Source: Conidiobolus incongruus B7586
Lineage: Eukaryota; Entomophthoromycota; Entomophthoromycetes; Entomophthorales; Conidiobolaceae
NCBI GenBank assembly: GCA_000697335.1
Contig: JNEM01007375.1
Location: 1 to 27,167 of the forward strand
Direction: 5' to 3'
Length of the DNA stretch: 27,167 nt
In this document: piece after piece, positions 1 through 12,232 of the stretch
Numbering within the stretch: position 1 is the stretch's first letter
How the letters are laid out: each line of letters opens with the position of its first letter
Made by a program: the position numbers and the translations under genes
Notes under the pieces: generated by a model
The model's input: the letters and a program-made list of their open reading frames with translations, nothing else
The model's database searches: none
Told to the model about the DNA's origin: nothing

Positions 1-751
1 ATTCAAAATTATATATTATTAGAATAAATAAAATATATATTTATTGAAATTTCTAAAAGAGCTTTTTTTAACTTTATATTTTGATTTATTTTGAATTATT
101 TAATTCAATAAAATTAAAGGTTTATTAATTATAATCATCTTAATTAAAGTTATTATTACTAATTATTACTATTCAGGATTTATTTAACTATAATTATTTT
201 AATTTTTTTAAACTTAAATTAAATAATAAATGTTTAATATTTTTAATAATCAAAATAAGTTTAGAAATTAATATATATTATATATCAATATAATAAATAA
301 TATCTTGCTTTTATAATTTTTTAACTAATATAAATAGATGTTTTTAATTTAATATTGAGTTTATTAATAAAAAAATAATAAAAATTAGCTCTGTTAATTC
401 TGTTAAATTAAACAATATTCCTTATAGATTTAAAATAGAAAAGCTAATAATAAATGGTAGTTTAAAAAAATTATTATTGTTATAAACTATTTAGAAACCT
501 TAAATAGTTTTAAATTATTTGTAATTATCTTTTAATGATATTAAAATAAATAACTTTTGATAATTACTATATATTTATATATTATTATACTCAAAGGTAG
601 ATTATTTAATAGAAATATTTTAATTAAAAAGTGATTATAAATGAATATACATATAAATAGTTTGAAAATAATTTTTGTTATATATTTTATATATAATTTT
701 TTTTTAAATCTAATTATATATTTGAAAAATCAGAAATTAAAATTCTTTCCA
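1..751. other. AT-rich DNA without a visible gene
   Basis: This stretch is almost entirely A and T with frequent stops in all frames. I see no tRNA, no coding-like segment and no clear repeat beyond short homopolymers and AT runs. It is the left edge of the window, so a gene beyond the edge could have its flank here. Confidence 0.6.
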
Positions 752-2110
752 TATCTCAACTGATACTTATTTTAATTCAAATTTTATTGGCTGATGTATT
801 GAATATATTTGGATATAGTTCATATATCTATGAAATGTAAGATCGTATGTATATGATTCCAGATTGGATGGTATACACAATATCACGATAACTGTTATCC
901 ATTTTAAAGTCGGCTCAACCAGCAATAAAACCGCAAATCCGACCACATTTAATGTGCCTAAGAACTTAAAAACTTGGATAAATATATGTCAGTTCCTTGA
1001 TATTTCATTTCGTTTCGGCCATAGCAAACGGGATGAAATATGAATTCTTGGAGAAGTATCCATAGATATTATTGGTCTCAATGGTACAACAAATGAATGA
1101 ACTATCAAATTGTTTATCAACCAGCAACTTGTACAATTTGACTCGAGTTTGGCCCGTATTGGTAATTATTCGAAATTCTTAAATATCACCATTCACAAAC
1201 AAGTGTTACTGACAAAAATTGTTCGGCTTTGTATATTCTGGAAGGATTTTTGCCTAAAATTAAATTTCTGGCACTGTCCAATTTTTTCCAATATGACTTT
1301 GAAAGGAAAATTGAAGTGATTTGAGTCCTACTACAAACGCTATATTGCCTCCAGTTCCTGGCCGTGTAATAATATTTATCAATAATCAAAATTTACTCTT
1401 AAGTTAGATGATGTTCAAATATTACAAACGAGTCGTGGTTCGTATGAAAAGATCAGGATTGCCAAAATAAATTGCTTTTAGAATTTTGGCTCTTCAATAT
1501 TCAGAATCAACAAAGGCGAAAATTACAGAGAATACCAGTTAAAAAAATAAACACCTTGCAGAATTGTTTTTGATAGCAAACGCTATAACTGTCTATAAAA
1601 GCGAAATTTGTGACATTAGAGAACAAATTTTAACAAGTGCTATATCTGATTTGTTAACAAAATTTGTTATATTGGACTAAAATAAATGGACTTTGGAATT
1701 CTGCCAATTATTAAATTACGCTTATGCAATATCCAATTTAGAATCATATAATCACGATTCTCTGAAATTGAATAATCAATTGAGATTAGTTAATGTTAAT
1801 ATGAAAATTGATTATATAAACATATTCCAATATATAAAATATATGTACAAATTTTATAGGTCAGATCATTTTCATTTCTAAAATTCATTTAACTATATCT
1901 GTTAAAAATTATGAATTCAGAGAAATTACTTCAGAATTAATACAAATTACTTCGGAGTTGTCAATATATTATTTCACTATTATTGCAGTGATATGTCCTT
2001 TAATAAAATTACTATTTGATTATTTCATATATCGAAGATACACAATGCATATTTAATCGATATATTATTAAGTGATGAATTAAATGAAATTATGGATGAT
2101 ATATGATACT
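752..2110 (+). pseudogene. Decayed kelch-repeat membrane protein gene, relative of the gene at 5456
   Basis: No long reading frame survives, but the DNA aligns by eye along the whole length of the kelch gene at 5456-7096. Anchors, in order, are the end of the signal-peptide region (near 790, matching near 5495), the first blade strand (near 815-920), the segment near 1290-1360 matching 6010-6085 (shared GTGATTTGAGTC and TTGCCTCCAGTT), the segment near 1665-1800 matching 6395-6520 (shared TTATATTGGA, then the strand ending at the intron donor), an intron-like gap near 1800-1862, and the membrane-helix exon near 1975-2035 (shared ATTTCATATAT followed by an Arg-rich stretch). In-frame stops and frame changes occur throughout, for example TAA just after the first blade strand near 838. 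The cytoplasmic tail is barely recognisable, so the right end is approximate. Parallel order and orientation suggest a tandem duplication with one copy lost. Confidence 0.75.
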
Positions 2111-5100
2111 AATCAACTCACGAATTTACTTGATTACTATAGAATTTAATCAATGAAACACATATAAAGGTACAGCTCTATAATCAAACTGCATCTATGA
2201 AATCATTTTAAGCCTAGAATAGTTGTAATTATATTTAAATTGCAATATATCGGATATTCAAGACAATGAAAATGCTCCATGTGTAACTTTAGTTAATATA
2301 TATTTCAATAATAATTTATAATTATATTTTCTATTGTTTTGTAGATATTTTAATAACTCATTTGAAATAAATTCTTTTGACTCAAATCAATGTATATAAT
2401 CCTCAATTAAAAATATTTTATACTATATAATATCACTACTTTAATAACGTATTAGAAATCAAAATTATAATCAAATTGGAATTATATATTGAAATTGTTT
2501 AAAAAATTAATTAAAAACCACAAAAATGGTAGAATTTTAATAACAAAAAATATATATATTATTATTTATGATAATATACTCAATACACTATTTCAAAGAT
2601 GTATTTATAAATTTGTATAATAACATTAAATCAAGTTTATAAATTATTTATAACATTAATTAAAAATGATATTATTGGGTATAATATACCACACTTCAAA
2701 TTTATAAATTAAGCATATTAATATATTTAAGGTATTTATTATTTTTATTAAATTGAAGATCCTAATTAATAATTAATAAAATAAAATCACAGTGAGTTAT
2801 CATTTTTGTGGCCAATGAATTATTACATATTATTTAAAAATATCGAATAGTCATTAATATTTAAAAAAATGACTTATGTAACTCGGTTGATTTTCTTTTT
2901 GGCATTTTACAGTTTGTTAATTAAAACATTTATGTTATATATTATATATAAAATATCAAATAACTCTATAAAATATATAAATATAAAATGCTTTTATTGC
3001 ATTTGATCATTAATAAATATAGGGTAATATGATATTTATTATTCATTTATTTTTAATAATATTTGATAGATAATAATATCATATTCACATTATTAATATA
3101 AAATCATCTCTTGTTTAAATTTAATATTAGTATATGATTACCAAATTAAATATTATATAGTGTATTATTATAATATTTTAAATTAAGCATTTTATTATGC
3201 TCAAGATTTGAAAAAAATAAAAATTTAAAAATATTTATTCAAATTAACTATAGATGTTTTGATTTTATTTGGATATATTCTGAATTTAATTAATAATATA
3301 ATGTTTTATACTACTTTCTATAATAATGTATAAGAAATACCATTAAAAATTCTGATATTACTAGCTATATTAATAAAGTCTAAATTATTGTATTAGGATG
3401 AAAATATTTTTCATAATTAATATAATATTAAGTATATTAACCTATATATTGAAATATCAATTATTAAATCAATATACTTCAATAATTTGATCTAGATAAC
3501 AGGTATTGTATAGATCAGCTATATTGCCAATAAATATATATTGCATATTATTGCTATGATATTTTATCAAACAATAATAATATATTTAACAATATATGTA
3601 GCAAAATGGAATTTCTTTAATCATTAAGGAACTTGTAATTTACCATTTTTCAGCAATTTTAATTTTCTTTCATAAATCTTCAATCATGTTATTATACTAC
3701 AAATTATTTTGTTATTTCGGAAATGGAAGGTTATGAATATATAGCCGGTTTTAAATTTTTAATTGTTATCAAAAACATACTATTTAAACATTGGGTTGTT
3801 TTCCAGTTAAAATTACTTGACATTCCCAATATAATGATGAGATATAATATGGATTAAATACATAAGTTAAAAATATATTAGTTAAGCCATTTTATTTCAA
3901 TAATATTTAATAATACATCCTTTATATATTTAGATTTACTTTGCAATTATTATAGATATTAATTTCTAAAATTTAATAAAATCATATGATCAATAATCCT
4001 TGTTTTGATTTATTAAATATAATTGAATTTGTATTTGGTTATCAATATAATATTTAATATTATATTAGGTATTTATAATTAGATTCATTAATTGGTTAAT
4101 ATTAATTAATAAAATTTTAAATATTACAAATTTATATATAATTTGTCAGAAAAAAGTTAGAAATATTTCTAAATTCATGGATTTCTAGCTAATTTTTCGA
4201 TTTTAAATGCAATAGAAATTTTTACAATGAATTTGAAAAAAATTAATCAAAATTGTTCTATTTAGATTATTTAATGGAATTTAGCATTTTTTCTGAAATT
4301 TGTTTTATTATATGATCAATTTAGCGCAACATGTTAATATAAAATAAAAAGTATAATGATTTAATAGATATTATTAAATCAAGTTGCACCTATCAAAATT
4401 CCTAGTAGGATTTAAATAGTGTATCTTAAAAAGAGATTTAAATCATTAATAAAACTGGTTATTCTTTCACAAACCTCCATTTCCATAATAGCAAAGATAA
4501 TTTGGAACAAAGTAATAATATTAAAAATATTCTCGCTTAAATTTAATCCTTGACATTATAACACCATTTTCCAATGATCTATAAAATATTATTTTTAGAA
4601 TATTTATAACGATACATAATAAAATTATGTATTTACTTTATTTAAATGTGCCAAATTATGAGCTATGTATAGCAGCAAAATATACAAATCATAGTTATTA
4701 TTTTTGATCCAAGTATTGAGTTCAATTGATCCTATAATGTTTAAAACATTGTAATATTATCAATTCATTCTCATATTTTTATATGTTGGCAGTTTGAATT
4801 TAGTTTGATCATAATAATTGCAATATTGAACACATTACTTTTAATATTATTTAGTGTATTATAAAAGTTGATACTGGAATATTGTAAAATTTTAAATAAT
4901 TATTTTTGGCAAATATCATATCAAAATCAATATTATAAAATATTTGATACCTAATTATCTTTCAGAGTTTCATGTGGGAATATATAGTGAATTGTTCCCA
5001 AATCATTTGACAGGACTCTAAAATATCATTTGTAAAATGCTGAATTACGTGTTTTAAATTAAATACAGCCAAATTGATTTATATATATAGATGGACTTAG

Positions 5101-5455
5101 ATTGATTATACTGGGATCATAGTAAAGGTTATATATAAGTATCAAACTTACATATATATATATATATATTTCGTGACTTTAAAAGAAAAAATTCATTAAG
5201 ATTAATATTAATTTTATCAATATAAAATTTTCTTTAAATATATCTTCAATAAAATATTGACATATAATGGGTAATAATATATACAATGGAAATTCATAAT
5301 CAATTATTTAATTTCTTAATATATATCTCTATCATTAATTGAAAATACTGGTTAAATTGGCAAATGAAATATTAAAACTGCGAATATATTACTCTATAAA
5401 TATCTGAATACATATTTCAATTAATTGATTTTAGGTCTTTGATTTTAATAGAGAA
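2111..5455. other. Long AT-rich intergenic stretch
   Basis: About 3.3 kb with no reading frame of useful length, no tRNA and no recognisable gene remnant. It contains a short TA dinucleotide tract near 5152-5170 and many AT-rich homopolymers. It must hold the promoter of the kelch gene starting at 5456, but base composition makes TATA-like strings uninformative here. Confidence 0.6.
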
Positions 5456-7096
5456 ATGTCATTAATCACCTTATTATTGATTCACTCTTTAATTGCTGAT
5501 ACCGGGAATGATATAGCTTTTTCATATTCTTCATGCCTTTATAAAAATAACAAGTTATACGTTTATGATAATACTATTCCAAATATTCGGGAGACGACAG
5601 TTACTATTTATAATTTAAAGGATGGACCTATCCAAGACATAATTAAAGATTCTTATTCATTTGGGTTACCCAAAGTTTCAACCAACTACAGACCTCATTT
5701 TTTTGATATTCCAAATGCAGTAAACAATGATAAATCAGATGAGTTATGGATGATAGGAGGAAAAAGCTTTGATGATATAAAAGATAATAAACCGATTACA
5801 GAGAAAGAATGGACCAGTAAACTACTTGTCGAACAGAAAGAATTGATGTTTAACTCTAGTTTGATCCCTATTCCTGATTTTGTTAGCTTTCCCAAAGGAT
5901 ATTATTCACTAGCAACCGTTAAAAACAAAGAAGCTTCTGTTCTCTATTTTCTGGGAGGATCTATTTATCTTTCACAAGCAAATGAGCCTGTTGCGTCGAA
6001 TTTGTTTTTTAAATATGACTTTATAGCAAAAAAGTGGAGTGATTTGAGTCATACTACAAAAGGCCAATTGCCTCCAGTTGCTTATCATAAAACAGTGGTT
6101 ATTGAAAATCGCTATTTACTCATACTTGGTGGAGTGATGTCCAATGTCACGATTGATTCGGAGTTCGAATGGAAGGAAGGACATCTAGAAACAAGGTCTT
6201 TTTCGGACTTCTGGCGATACGATATTAAGCAGGAGAAATGGAAAAATATCCAGGTTAACAAGGATTTAGAAAATAAACAATTTATAGAGTTGAAAGTTGA
6301 AGGATTCTCTGCAACTTCCTATAAAAACAAAGTTTATATCTACGGAGGAGTCATTTCTAACGAAAAAGAATTCGATTTCAGAAAAAATTTAGTTATATTG
6401 GATCATGATAAATTGACTATAGAATCTCGTCAATTAGTTTTTCCTAATAATACAAAAATGGAATTGAGATTATGTCGTCATGATTCTTTTATATTAAATG
6501 ATCAATTAATATTAGTTCATGGTAAGTCAATAAATTTCGATTATATATATTATTCTAATATATGAAATTTAGGTTATTCTCCTGATTCCAGAGTCGACAT
6601 TGTACCCATCGATCTCCACACATTTACTTTGAAAAGTAGTTTGAACGTGACTTGAAAAGAATATATATCTGGTGATACTTCTACAGGATTACCACAATAT
6701 GCTATCATTATTATCTCCATATTTTGTGTATTGATTGTATTAGTTGTTGGATATTTCATATATAGAAGATATAAAGGCAAATCAACTAGTACATCATCTA
6801 ATATTGAATTTAAAAACCAATCGATGCAAGATGTATGGTCATCACCGACTCCCAATCCAACTAACAAACGTAATACCAAAAATATGCGAACTTTCGACCC
6901 ATACAATATATCTGATTCAACTTATAACAAATCTAATTTGCCCATTGGTTCACAGCAGCTTAGTGACCACTCAAACACTCAAATATTAATGAACTTACCT
7001 CAATTTCAACATGAAGTGGATATGGGAGACACAGAACTTACTTCAAGCACTTTAATTCAAAACAATTCCAATTACAATTCCAGTCCCAATAATTAA
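5456..7096 (+). CDS. Secreted kelch-propeller protein with one C-terminal membrane helix; in-frame TGA before the helix
   Basis: The protein starts with a short hydrophobic signal peptide (about residues 1-14) followed by a beta-propeller with kelch-type Gly-Gly pairs at 101-102, 167-168, 225-226 and 297-298 and aromatic strand ends (FKYDFIAKKW, FWRYDIKQEKW). Exon 1 is 5456-6521; a 51-nt GT-AG intron is 6522-6572 with CTAAT near its 3' end. Exon 2 continues the last blade strand but meets TGA at 6653-6655. The same frame then stays open to 7096 and encodes a membrane helix (near 6689-6765), a basic stop-transfer and a Ser/Asn/Thr-rich tail. Using the alternative acceptor AG at 6685-6686 instead (intron 6522-6686) skips the TGA and keeps the frame, giving about 491 residues; the proximal acceptor gives about 382 residues with no membrane helix. 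The ligand is unknown. A recent nonsense mutation or a sequence error is the alternative explanation. Confidence 0.75.
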
Positions 7097-7607
7097 TTAT
7101 TAATAAAATCGTATTATTTATTATTTATATTATATTTCTAATATAATTTGGCTATGTTGATTTTCTCATAAAAGCCAAGTTACTTGATCTAATAATTTTA
7201 AGTTTGTTAACTAGTAAATTTATCAAAATCCTTTCTAAACTACAATTAATGAATCAAGCAATAAATTTTGAAATATTTTTTATTCTTATTTCAAATCAAT
7301 AAAAAATTAAGCTATTATTCAGAATTTTTAGAATACCTTTTTTACTCAATTTTTTATTACATCACTGTTTTAATTATTAATAAGCTCCATCACCTGTTAA
7401 TATAAATACTTTCTTTGGTATGATTCTTCTATACCTAAATAAAATTCAATTGATTTGTAATTTGAGAAATAAGAATATATATACTAGGTCTTAACCAAGG
7501 TCTACTTGTTTAAATAATAAAAGTCATTATACTTTTCTTATACAAGATTTTAGTGAAATTCTGACTAATAAAATAATGAATAATTATATTTCAACTAATT
7601 TTATTAC
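7097..7607. other. Convergent intergenic spacer
   Basis: About 510 bp between the 3' end of the kelch gene and the 3' end of the RnpA-like gene on the other strand. AATAAA-like strings occur soon after the kelch stop (near 7101). I see no gene. Confidence 0.55.
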
Positions 7608-8471
7608 TTATAAAGTTCTCTTTCTTTGCTTTTCAAACTTTTCTCTATCTAACTTAACTGCTAAGCTTTGTATATGCGAACAACTAATATTCCATCTTCG
7701 TATATGATAATGATCTAAATTGGGACGATTTAAATTCACTGCATAAGTATGCTCAAAGTGATTCGTATCTATTAGATTATGTAATTCATTCAATCCAAAT
7801 TCCATTAATTCTACCAATTCATAATAGTCATGTGTTAAGCATGATAGCTTTGGTAGAACTATATAGTCATATCCTAAAATAATCTATTAGCATTTCTTAT
7901 ATTTGCTAAATTTATGAAATTTACTATTTCTTCCATGAGTAGCAAAGACTATAGAACAAATATTTTGCATTCTTTTCTTCGTTTTAGTTCTTAAAACGGC
8001 CATATTATCCACAAAATATTTTCGACTGATTAAACTAAGTCTATAGGTATCCAGCTTTTTTCCTGTTCTTTTACCTATTCATAAATGTTATTAACTGGTA
8101 TATTAGATCATTCATTATTAATTACAGTGAACTATCTGATCATCTCTCCACTTATAACCCATAATAATCATTTGATCACATACGTTTACGCTTGGAACAT
8201 ATTTTAAATCTATATTGTAAATGTCTTCCCTCGACAATGCAGATAATCTAGCCTATGCCAATTAATATACTATAGAATATTTTTATTAATTCATTTTTTT
8301 TACTTGAAATTTCGAATTTTTAATATTATCAATAGTTAAATCAGAATCCTTTTGATACAGACAAGTATAATTTGGTTTTGGTAAATAACTCGAATATCTT
8401 ATAAAATTGAAATTAATTGAATTAAATCTTAATAAATTTATTATATTTTTATTTATTATTAGCTTTGACAT
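7608..8471 (-). CDS. Putative mitochondrial protein with RnpA-like (bacterial RNase P protein) segment
   Basis: My model has four exons: 8304-8471, 8126-8252, 7925-8074 and 7608-7873. They are separated by three GT-AG introns of exactly 51 nt each (8253-8303, 8075-8125, 7874-7924) with TTAAT/CTAAT motifs near the acceptors; phases match and give 236 residues. Residues 1-30 are rich in Asn, Ile, Leu, Phe, Arg and Ser without acidic residues and end in RYSS, like a mitochondrial presequence. Residues 109-180 resemble the RnpA fold: YRLSLISRK (RxGxxxSKK in RnpA), then AVLRTKTKKR (AVxRNRxKRxxRE in RnpA), then YDYIVLP followed by a helix rich in Leu and Glu (YDYVVxARP in RnpA). A C-terminal extension of about 55 residues is not in RnpA. 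If correct, it would assist the catalytic RNA of mitochondrial RNase P in tRNA 5' maturation. The gene model is solid; the family call is inference from motif order, with the second Arg/Asn of RNR not conserved. Confidence 0.6.
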
Positions 8472-9226
8472 ATTTTTTATAAATTAATTTGAAATTCATT
8501 TAAATTTAACTTTATTTAATTTTTTAAATTTTATCTTATTTATGGGATTTATCATGGAATCATTATTATGAATAAGTGATTCATATTCTTAATAGGAAAT
8601 AATTTTGAAATAACAAAAAATTTAAATAATAATTTTGGTCAATTATGTATCATTATTTTTGGCTCAATTATATATTATAAATATCAATAGTTGAAATTGG
8701 TAATATTTTAAATATACTAATTGAAATGCTTTAATAATGTTCTTTCTTTTAATACATTAATCATAATTTTTATCATTATACTTAGTTAATCAATATATTA
8801 AATAATATTCTTTTTGGTGTAATTAATATTTGTATAAAGCTGTTTCATTTGCCAAATTTTTCTCAATTATAATTTTTTATATCTTCAAAAATAAAATTGT
8901 AAAAAAAGAAATAATGATTCTTGGCATTCATAAAATAGCTTTAAAATTGATATATATTTTAAAATATAATCAGTAAACTAATATTTATTAGATTATATAT
9001 TCCAACTATAAAACTTCACTAATAGCAAATTTCTCTTATTTGCATTCATCCTCAAATTCCGAATTAAATTTCTAGATTACCAAATCATCCCATAATCTGG
9101 AGGTAATAACCAAATTATAATTTTAATGATTTGGAAAACTGTGAAAATAAGCTAGCTAAATATACCAGTATAAAATAATATATTAGAAAGTATCAAATTA
9201 TATTCACTGGTTTAGTATAAGCTACA
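8472..9226. other. Divergent promoter region between RnpA-like gene and eIF3a
   Basis: 755 bp separate the two start codons, which face away from each other, so both promoters must lie here. The sequence is AT-rich throughout, and I cannot single out a TATA box or activator site with confidence. Confidence 0.5.
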
Positions 9227-12200
9227 ATGTATCGTAATTATCAAAAACCCGATTTAGCTTTGAAGAGAGCTCAAGGTACCAATTCACTACAATTAATAGT
9301 TTCCTTTCATATATTACGTCAATTCAATTACTAATAAATATCTTTATAGAGCTCATCTTGGTTGATCAATCCACAGCCGCTTTAGAAACTTTGCAAGAGG
9401 TTTTAAACTCTAAACGCTCTAGAAATGTTTCCGTTAATATTATGGAACCCATTATGTTAAAATTTTTAGAATTATGTGTTGATATGAAAAAAGGAAAATT
9501 GGCTAAGGATGGTTTACTTCAATATAAGAATATTGTTCAAAATGTCGATGTTGGCAGTTTAGAAGTATATTTTTTATCAATCTTTTATTAATGAATATTA
9601 ATCAATATTTTAGAATGTTATTAAATATTATTTGAAATTAAGTGAAGCTAAAGTTGTTGAAGCTCAAGAAAAAGCTGATCAATTAACTTTAGATGTTGAA
9701 GACTTGGAAGCTGCCGAACTTCCTGAAACTTTCTTATTACATACTGTCAGTGGTGAACAAGATAAAGATCGTACCGATCGCTCTGTTGTCACTCCTTGGT
9801 TAAAGTTATTGTGGGAAGCCTACAGGAATGCTTTGGATGTTCTCAAGAACAACACCCGCTTAGAAGAAGTTTACCAAGTTGTCTGTCACCAAACTTTCCA
9901 ATTCTGTCTTAAGTACCAAAGAAAAGTTGAATTCCGTCGCCTTTGTGAATTACTTCGTAGCCACTTGCACAACTTCTCTAAGTACGCTCATCAAGCTCAC
10001 TCTGTCAACTTGAACGATCCCGAATCTCTTCAACGCCAATTGACTACTAGATTTGAACAACTTAATGTTTCTACTGAATTAGAATTGTGGCATGAAGCTT
10101 TCCATTCCATTGAAGATATTCACAGCTTATTGACCCACACCAAGAAGGCTCCTAAGGCTCAAATCATGGCTGACTATTATAGCAAATTGGTTACCATTTT
10201 GAAGGTTTCTCAAAACCATCTCTTCCATGCTGCTGCTTTGAACCGTTACTATTCTGTCATGAATCAACAATCTTCTACTGCCTCTGCCGAGAAGAAGCAA
10301 TCTATTGCTGAACAAGCTTTGCTTGCCACTCTCGCTGTCCCTGTCATCACTCCTTCCAGCGAACGTATCCTATTGTCTGAACATGATGAATTCAAATCCA
10401 ACCAACTCAGATTGACTGGTTTATTGAATTTGACCCGTCTCCCTACCCGTTCCACATTGATCAAGGACCTCTTGAACCACGGTGTCTTGAGCATTGTCAG
10501 TCCTTCTTTAAAGAACTTGTACCACTTCTTGGAAACTGAATTCCACCCCTTATCCATCTGTAAGAAGTTGGCTCCTATCCTTGCTGAACTCCAAAAGAAC
10601 TCAGCTTCTGCTCACTACGTCGCTCCTTTACGCCAAGTTGTTTTGACTAGATTATTACAACAACTTTCTCAAGTTTACACCACCATCAAGATTGACTCTA
10701 TTGTCAAGTTAGCTTCCTTCGCTCCTTACTTTGAATATGACACTATTGCTATCGAAAAGTTCATCATGAACGGCTGTAAACGCGGAGAATTAGCTATTCA
10801 CATTGATCACGCCACTTCCACCATCACTTTCGATACTGATTTATTCTCTACTCAAAGAACTAGTTCTATTGCTGAAGGACCCAAGTTACAACATACTCCT
10901 TCTGAACTTATGAAGAGCCAACTTTCCAACCTTGCCAAGCGTCTCTACTGCGCTATCAACATTATGGACCCCTCTATCCGTGAAAACAAGTTGAAGAGCA
11001 AGGAAGAAGCCTTCGCTGCCACCCTTGCCGCCGCCAAGGAAGAGCACAAGGAAACTCTTGCTCGCAAGGCCTTAATCGAAAGACGCAAAGAAATTGCCGA
11101 AATTCTCCAGCAACACCGCGAAAAGGAAGAAGCTCGCGAACGTGCCATCCAACTCGCTCGTGCTCAAGAAGCCGAACGCATCAGAATTGCCGAAGAAACT
11201 AAGCGTCGTGAAGAAGAACGCAAGCGCAAAGAACTCGAAGCCATCCAACGCGAAGAAGCCCTTAAATTGGCCGAATCCATGAAGGGCAAGATTGATGTCG
11301 ATATTTTATCCATGGAAAACTTGGATACCTCCAAGGTTATGCAATTACAATTAGAAGCCTTAGAACGTGAAAAGAACGAAATGGCCAACAAGCTCAAGGC
11401 TATCAACCGCCACATTGACCACTTGGAGCGTGCCTTCCGTAAGGAAGAAATTCCTTTGTTGGATAAAGACTATGAAAACCAACAAAAGGAAGATATTGCT
11501 TCTCACGAAGCTGCTTACAAGGCTTTGGTCGCTCAAACTAAGGCTAAACATGAAGAAGACATGTTATACAAGAAGAGATTCACCCGTGTCCTTCCCTTCT
11601 ATAACAAATACATGGACCAACTCAACCAAGCTCGCAATGCCCAATACCAAGAGAAGCGCGCCGAGCTCGAAGCCCAAAAGGAAGCCGAAAAGAAGGCCAT
11701 TATCGAAGAGTTCCGTGCCTACCGCGCCAAGGTCGAAGCTGAAGAAGCCGAAGCTCGCCGCATCAAAGAAGAGAAGGAAAGACTCGAAAGAGAAAGAAAG
11801 GAAGAAGAAGAGCGTCTCCGTGCTGAAAAGGCCGCTAAGGAAGCTGCTGCTAAAGCCGAAGAAGCCGAACGCTTGCGCAAATTGGACGAACAAGCTGCCA
11901 AGCAACGTGAAAGAGAACGTTTGGCTGAAGAAAAGATTGCTGCCAGCAGGGCTAAAATTGAGCCTCCCAAAACCACTTCCGCATTCAATTCCATTGGTTC
12001 TGGCGCTTGGAAATCCTCTAGAGTCTCTGCCCAAAAAGAAGCTGAGCCTAGTGCCGCTCCCTCTGCCGCTCCTCCCAAGACTCCCGTCGCTCCCGGTGGT
12101 TGGAGAGCTCGTATGGCTGCTAAGGAAGCTGCTGCCAAGGCTGAACAAGAAAAGGAAACCTCCTCCACTCCCCCTCCCCCTCAAAGAAATCCTTCTTACT

Positions 12201-12232
12201 CTGCTTTTGGAGGACGCAACAGACGTAATTAA
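9227..12232 (+). CDS. TIF32: Eukaryotic translation initiation factor 3 subunit A (eIF3a)
   Basis: Scaffold subunit of eIF3, which binds the 40S ribosome and organises mRNA and initiator-tRNA recruitment in the cytosol. Exons are 9227-9275, 9350-9564 and 9614-12232, with GT-AG introns of 74 and 49 nt; the joined frame gives 960 residues, close to fungal eIF3a size. The N-terminus reads KPDLALKRAQ, then ELILVDQ across intron 1, the family's opening motif (PENALKRAxELI), followed by FLELCVDMKKGKLAKDGL and VGSLENVIKYYLKLSE across intron 2. The PCI domain occupies roughly residues 320-500; its winged-helix end is near 448-497. From about 550 onward the protein is a long charged helix rich in Glu, Lys, Arg and Ala, ending in a Pro-rich, Arg/Asn-ending tail (FGGRNRRN). 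Intron 1 contains TACTAAT near its acceptor, a textbook branch site. Exon 3 is C-richer at third positions than neighbouring genes, consistent with high expression. Confidence 0.97.

Noticed and set aside
1110-1881. Short open frames of 62-69 codons near 1110-1389 and 1693-1881
   Set aside because: They are chance frames inside the kelch relic; the real homology runs through several frames and stops.
5152-5170. TA dinucleotide tract as possible microsatellite or origin
   Set aside because: Too short and ordinary for DNA of this composition.
11564-12184. Long Phe/Ser/Gly/Leu-rich frame on the minus strand
   Set aside because: Mirror of the GAA/AAG-rich eIF3a tail; no start context and no domain.
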